From the NCBI GenBank assembly GCA_047615875.1, contig JBLHGU010000195.1:1-9729 (forward strand): 9,729 bases of DNA. The letters run 5' to 3'. The notes under the pieces were generated by a model. It had not been told where the DNA came from, ran no database searches, and worked only from the letters and a program-made list of their open reading frames with translations. The position numbers and the translations under genes were made by a program. Shown here one piece after another: positions 7,487-9,729 of the stretch; position 1 is the stretch's first letter, and each line of letters begins with the position of its first letter. Origin of the DNA: JBLHGU01 sp047615875 (GTDB lineage Bacteria > Pseudomonadota > Gammaproteobacteria > Arenicellales > CAJQKF01).

Positions 7487-8977
7487 GTGTTACTGGACCA
7501 TCAGAAAAACCTTCAAATCGAGCAAATACGCGCTATCGAGCAAAGCAGCAAGGCCTACCCAAACTATCACTTTAGTGCATTAGATATTGAGGCATACCTG
7601 GACGCTCGAGCAGAACACCTGAAACAAAACTACCAGTTAGACAAGTCCCTTACCGCGGCGGCGACATGGTATAGCCGCCTTCTAACCATCATCATGGTCA
7701 TTGCGTTTATTGCTGGAGCATCCACTGTATTAAACGCGGTTGAAAATGATAACAATACCCTAAATATTTTTTGGATTCTTATTGTTCTCCTGGGCTTTAA
7801 TACCGCATCACTGTTTATTTGGCTGGTGCTATCAGTGTGGTCACACTCCCGAGTAACGAGCTCAAACGGTAAGCTGTTTCAACATATATTAACGTGGCTA
7901 GTGTCTTCATCTCACACTGGAGGACCCTCTCTAGCAGCGAGTAAAACCTGGCTTGAGTGGCAACTCGGTTCTCGATCTGGGCGTTGGCTGCTTGGTTCTA
8001 GTGTGCACCTATTTTGGCTGTGTTATTTGCTAGGCGGGCTGGCAATGCTGAGCATCGCTCTTTCAACGCACCAGTATGATTTTGTTTGGGGCTCTACAAT
8101 CTTAAAAACCAACGTCTTTTCCGCTATAACCGGTGCATTGTCGACCCCAATGGATTGGCTAAACTTGCCCAGACCTTCAACAGCCGATTTGCTAGCCAGT
8201 CAAGTAGGTTTTAACTCCTCTGCGCAAACACTCAGTAGCACCGCTGACGCTATTGAAACACGAGCTGTATGGGGTTATTTCTTAATTGGCTGCCTGGCTT
8301 TCTATGGCATCATCCCCCGTATAATCGCCTGGCTTGTATGCGTAGCAATAAGAGGAATGATCTTAAAGAAACAAACCTTGGATTTAACCTCACCTTATTA
8401 CTTGCACTTAAAAAAACGCTGGCGCGATTTGTCTGCAAGCAGCGAAATTATTGATGAAGAAACACCCCACATACAAAGCCAGGTGTTACAACAACATCAC
8501 TTTTCGTCAAAAACGCTGCCACTTGAGGCCCTCTGGTTGGGTTTAGAATTGTCTCAAACAGTTCGAGCATATATTAGTCAGCACGAACTATTAAATATTG
8601 TTGATAAAGCAACAACTCAGCAGGCCATGGTTGCTTTGGTCAAAACACAAGTGCCAACAATACTTCTAGTTAATGGACAAAAGGCCCCTGATAGAGGCAT
8701 GACTCGTCTGTTGAAAGATTTGGTTAAAACTAACCCAAAAGTCTCATGTTGGATGGTTTGCGTCCTATCTAAACCAACCACTCAAATAACCCCAGACACA
8801 ACCGACGCAGATCAAAAGTATTTGATTGCTTGGCAAGGTGTCGCTAATTTATTGGCAATCCATACAGAGCACTGTGCAATACTGGAAATAGCTAATTTTG
8901 AGAACAAAGATTCAGGACAAGGCTTAGATCAAGACGTAAAAGAAAATTTAGATTTAAAAGTAAATGACGGAAGATAG
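7487..8977 (+). CDS. DUF2868-type inner-membrane protein, partner of the downstream GTPase
   Basis: The 496-residue protein has a soluble N terminus (1-62) and two membrane segments at about 65-85 and 93-118. A loop follows, then a segment at about 172-193, a roughly 65-residue region probably facing the periplasm, a fourth segment at about 261-288, and a soluble C-terminal domain of about 200 residues. This layout, its length and its position directly before a DUF3482-type GTPase match DUF2868 proteins, whose function is not established. The C-terminal domain has a strand-like stretch VPTILLVNGQKAPDRGMTRL (about 393-412). GTG at 7487 is the first start codon after an in-frame TAG at 7460. 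The Shine-Dalgarno sequence is weak, so the start is less certain than the frame. The stop codon lies 14 bases inside the next gene, which suggests translational coupling and a membrane-anchored GTPase complex. The frame is clean and shows no sign of decay. Confidence 0.78.
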   Translation: MLLDHQKNLQIEQIRAIEQSSKAYPNYHFSALDIEAYLDARAEHLKQNYQLDKSLTAAATWYSRLLTIIMVIAFIAGASTVLNAVENDNNTLNIFWILIVLLGFNTASLFIWLVLSVWSHSRVTSSNGKLFQHILTWLVSSSHTGGPSLAASKTWLEWQLGSRSGRWLLGSSVHLFWLCYLLGGLAMLSIALSTHQYDFVWGSTILKTNVFSAITGALSTPMDWLNLPRPSTADLLASQVGFNSSAQTLSSTADAIETRAVWGYFLIGCLAFYGIIPRIIAWLVCVAIRGMILKKQTLDLTSPYYLHLKKRWRDLSASSEIIDEETPHIQSQVLQQHHFSSKTLPLEALWLGLELSQTVRAYISQHELLNIVDKATTQQAMVALVKTQVPTILLVNGQKAPDRGMTRLLKDLVKTNPKVSCWMVCVLSKPTTQITPDTTDADQKYLIAWQGVANLLAIHTEHCAILEIANFENKDSGQGLDQDVKENLDLKVNDGR

Positions 8978-9729
8978 TCAGTTGTCAAAAGCACTCACGC
9001 TTTGTGTCGTCGGCCATGCAAATACGGGTAAAACATCTCTTGTGCGCACTTTGTTGCGCGAAACAGATTTTGGTAAAGTTGATAATACTTCGGGTACCAC
9101 TCGGCACGTAGAGTCGGTAACAATTACATGCGCAGGTGAAGTGACAATTGAGCTGCGCGATACCCCTGGACTGGAAGACTCCAATGCACTATTCGATGCT
9201 ATAAATCCCCTAAACATCGGCATTGCTTCTGGTAGAGAAGCCCTAAGTCAATTCATACAGGAATCGAAGTACGCCGAAGAATTTGAACAGGAACTAAAAG
9301 TTCTTAAGCAAATACTTATCTGTGATGCGATGCTGTATGTCATTGACTGTCGCGAAGCTGTGCTAGAGAAGTATTTATTCGAGCTAAAGTGTTTAAGTCT
9401 TGCTGCACACCCTATTATTCCAGTTCTAAATTTTATTAACGCAAATGATAACAAGAAAACTCAGTGGCGCGAGACCCTCGCCAACCTAAACCTGCATGCA
9501 ATAATCGAGTTTGACACTGTAGCCTTTAGTTTTGAAGCCGAAAAACGCCTGTATCAAAAACTCCAAACCGTATTAGAACACCATCACGGAAAGCTGGAAA
9601 TCTTAATTAACGAACGCACATTACAATGGCGAACCTTAAAAAACGCGTGCTATAAAGTTACCGCAATAAGTTTAGTGCAAGTAGCTCGTACTGTTGTTAC
9701 TGTCAAAAAAGGCGAATCAGTACAAACTG
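8964..9729 (+). CDS. GTPase with DUF3482-type C-terminal part, truncated by the window end
   Basis: From ATG at 8964 the frame stays open for 255 codons to the window edge. It begins with a TRAFAC-type GTPase domain. The P-loop is GHANTGKTS (17-25). A switch I threonine lies in SGTTRHVE (43-50). The G3 motif is DTPGLED (66-72). A hydrophobic strand MLYVIDCR (123-130) follows. Where the G4 motif N-K-x-D is expected, the protein reads PVLNFINAND (153-162), so base recognition is atypical. After about residue 200 comes the helical start of what is probably the DUF3482 region. It overlaps the DUF2868 gene by 14 bases and has no strong Shine-Dalgarno sequence, so it is likely translated by coupling. 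The protein should bind and hydrolyse GTP or a related nucleotide at the inner membrane with its partner. The GTPase fold is certain and the subfamily likely; the cellular process is unknown. Confidence 0.85.
   Translation, partial: MTEDSQLSKALTLCVVGHANTGKTSLVRTLLRETDFGKVDNTSGTTRHVESVTITCAGEVTIELRDTPGLEDSNALFDAINPLNIGIASGREALSQFIQESKYAEEFEQELKVLKQILICDAMLYVIDCREAVLEKYLFELKCLSLAAHPIIPVLNFINANDNKKTQWRETLANLNLHAIIEFDTVAFSFEAEKRLYQKLQTVLEHHHGKLEILINERTLQWRTLKNACYKVTAISLVQVARTVVTVKKGESVQT

Noticed and set aside
8978..9454. Two minus-strand open frames (8978-9223 and 9248-9454)
   Set aside because: Both are antisense to the GTPase, whose plus-strand frame has clear P-loop and DTPG motifs and runs to the window end.

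Overview
The window looks like a chromosomal segment of a gammaproteobacterium with moderately AT-rich DNA. This is inferred from the gene types: nonribosomal peptide synthetase (NRPS) modules, a TAXI-type periplasmic binding protein and a DUF2868/DUF3482 pair. The species cannot be named from the sequence. No tRNA, rRNA or CRISPR array was seen.

Left half (1-5517), a decayed NRPS locus. At 1-126 the minus strand encodes the helix-turn-helix start of an IS630-type transposase, and it abuts a condensation domain that has lost its front part. Three plus-strand units follow. The first is a broken C(partial)-A-PCP module (127-2162) with one nonsense codon and one frameshift. The second is a stand-alone thioesterase-like gene (2203-2976) with a shortened nucleophile elbow. 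The third is a broken half-C-A-PCP module (2969-5517) with two frameshifts in homopolymer runs and one nonsense codon. When the breaks are bridged, all adenylation core motifs and both PCP phosphopantetheine serines are still readable, so the damage is recent or, in part, an assembly artefact. Both adenylation pockets lack the aspartate that normally binds an alpha-amino group. Module 1 reads like a beta-alanine pocket, and module 2 has glycine there, as in some hydroxy-acid or keto-acid activating domains. The ancestral product may therefore have been built from unusual monomers.

Middle (5518-6095), mobile-element debris. A frameshifted remnant of an IS1380-type transposase lies just after the second NRPS unit, so the locus has transposase remnants on both sides. 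A 15-bp sequence in this debris recurs at 7277-7291.

Right half (6096-9729), intact genes. A TAXI-type solute-binding protein with a signal peptide (6096-7073) stands alone with a good ribosome binding site. After a 413-bp non-coding gap come a four-helix membrane protein of the DUF2868 type (7487-8977) and an overlapping DUF3482-type GTPase (8964 to beyond the window end). These two are probably translationally coupled and work together at the inner membrane. Nothing in the sequence ties them to the NRPS genes.
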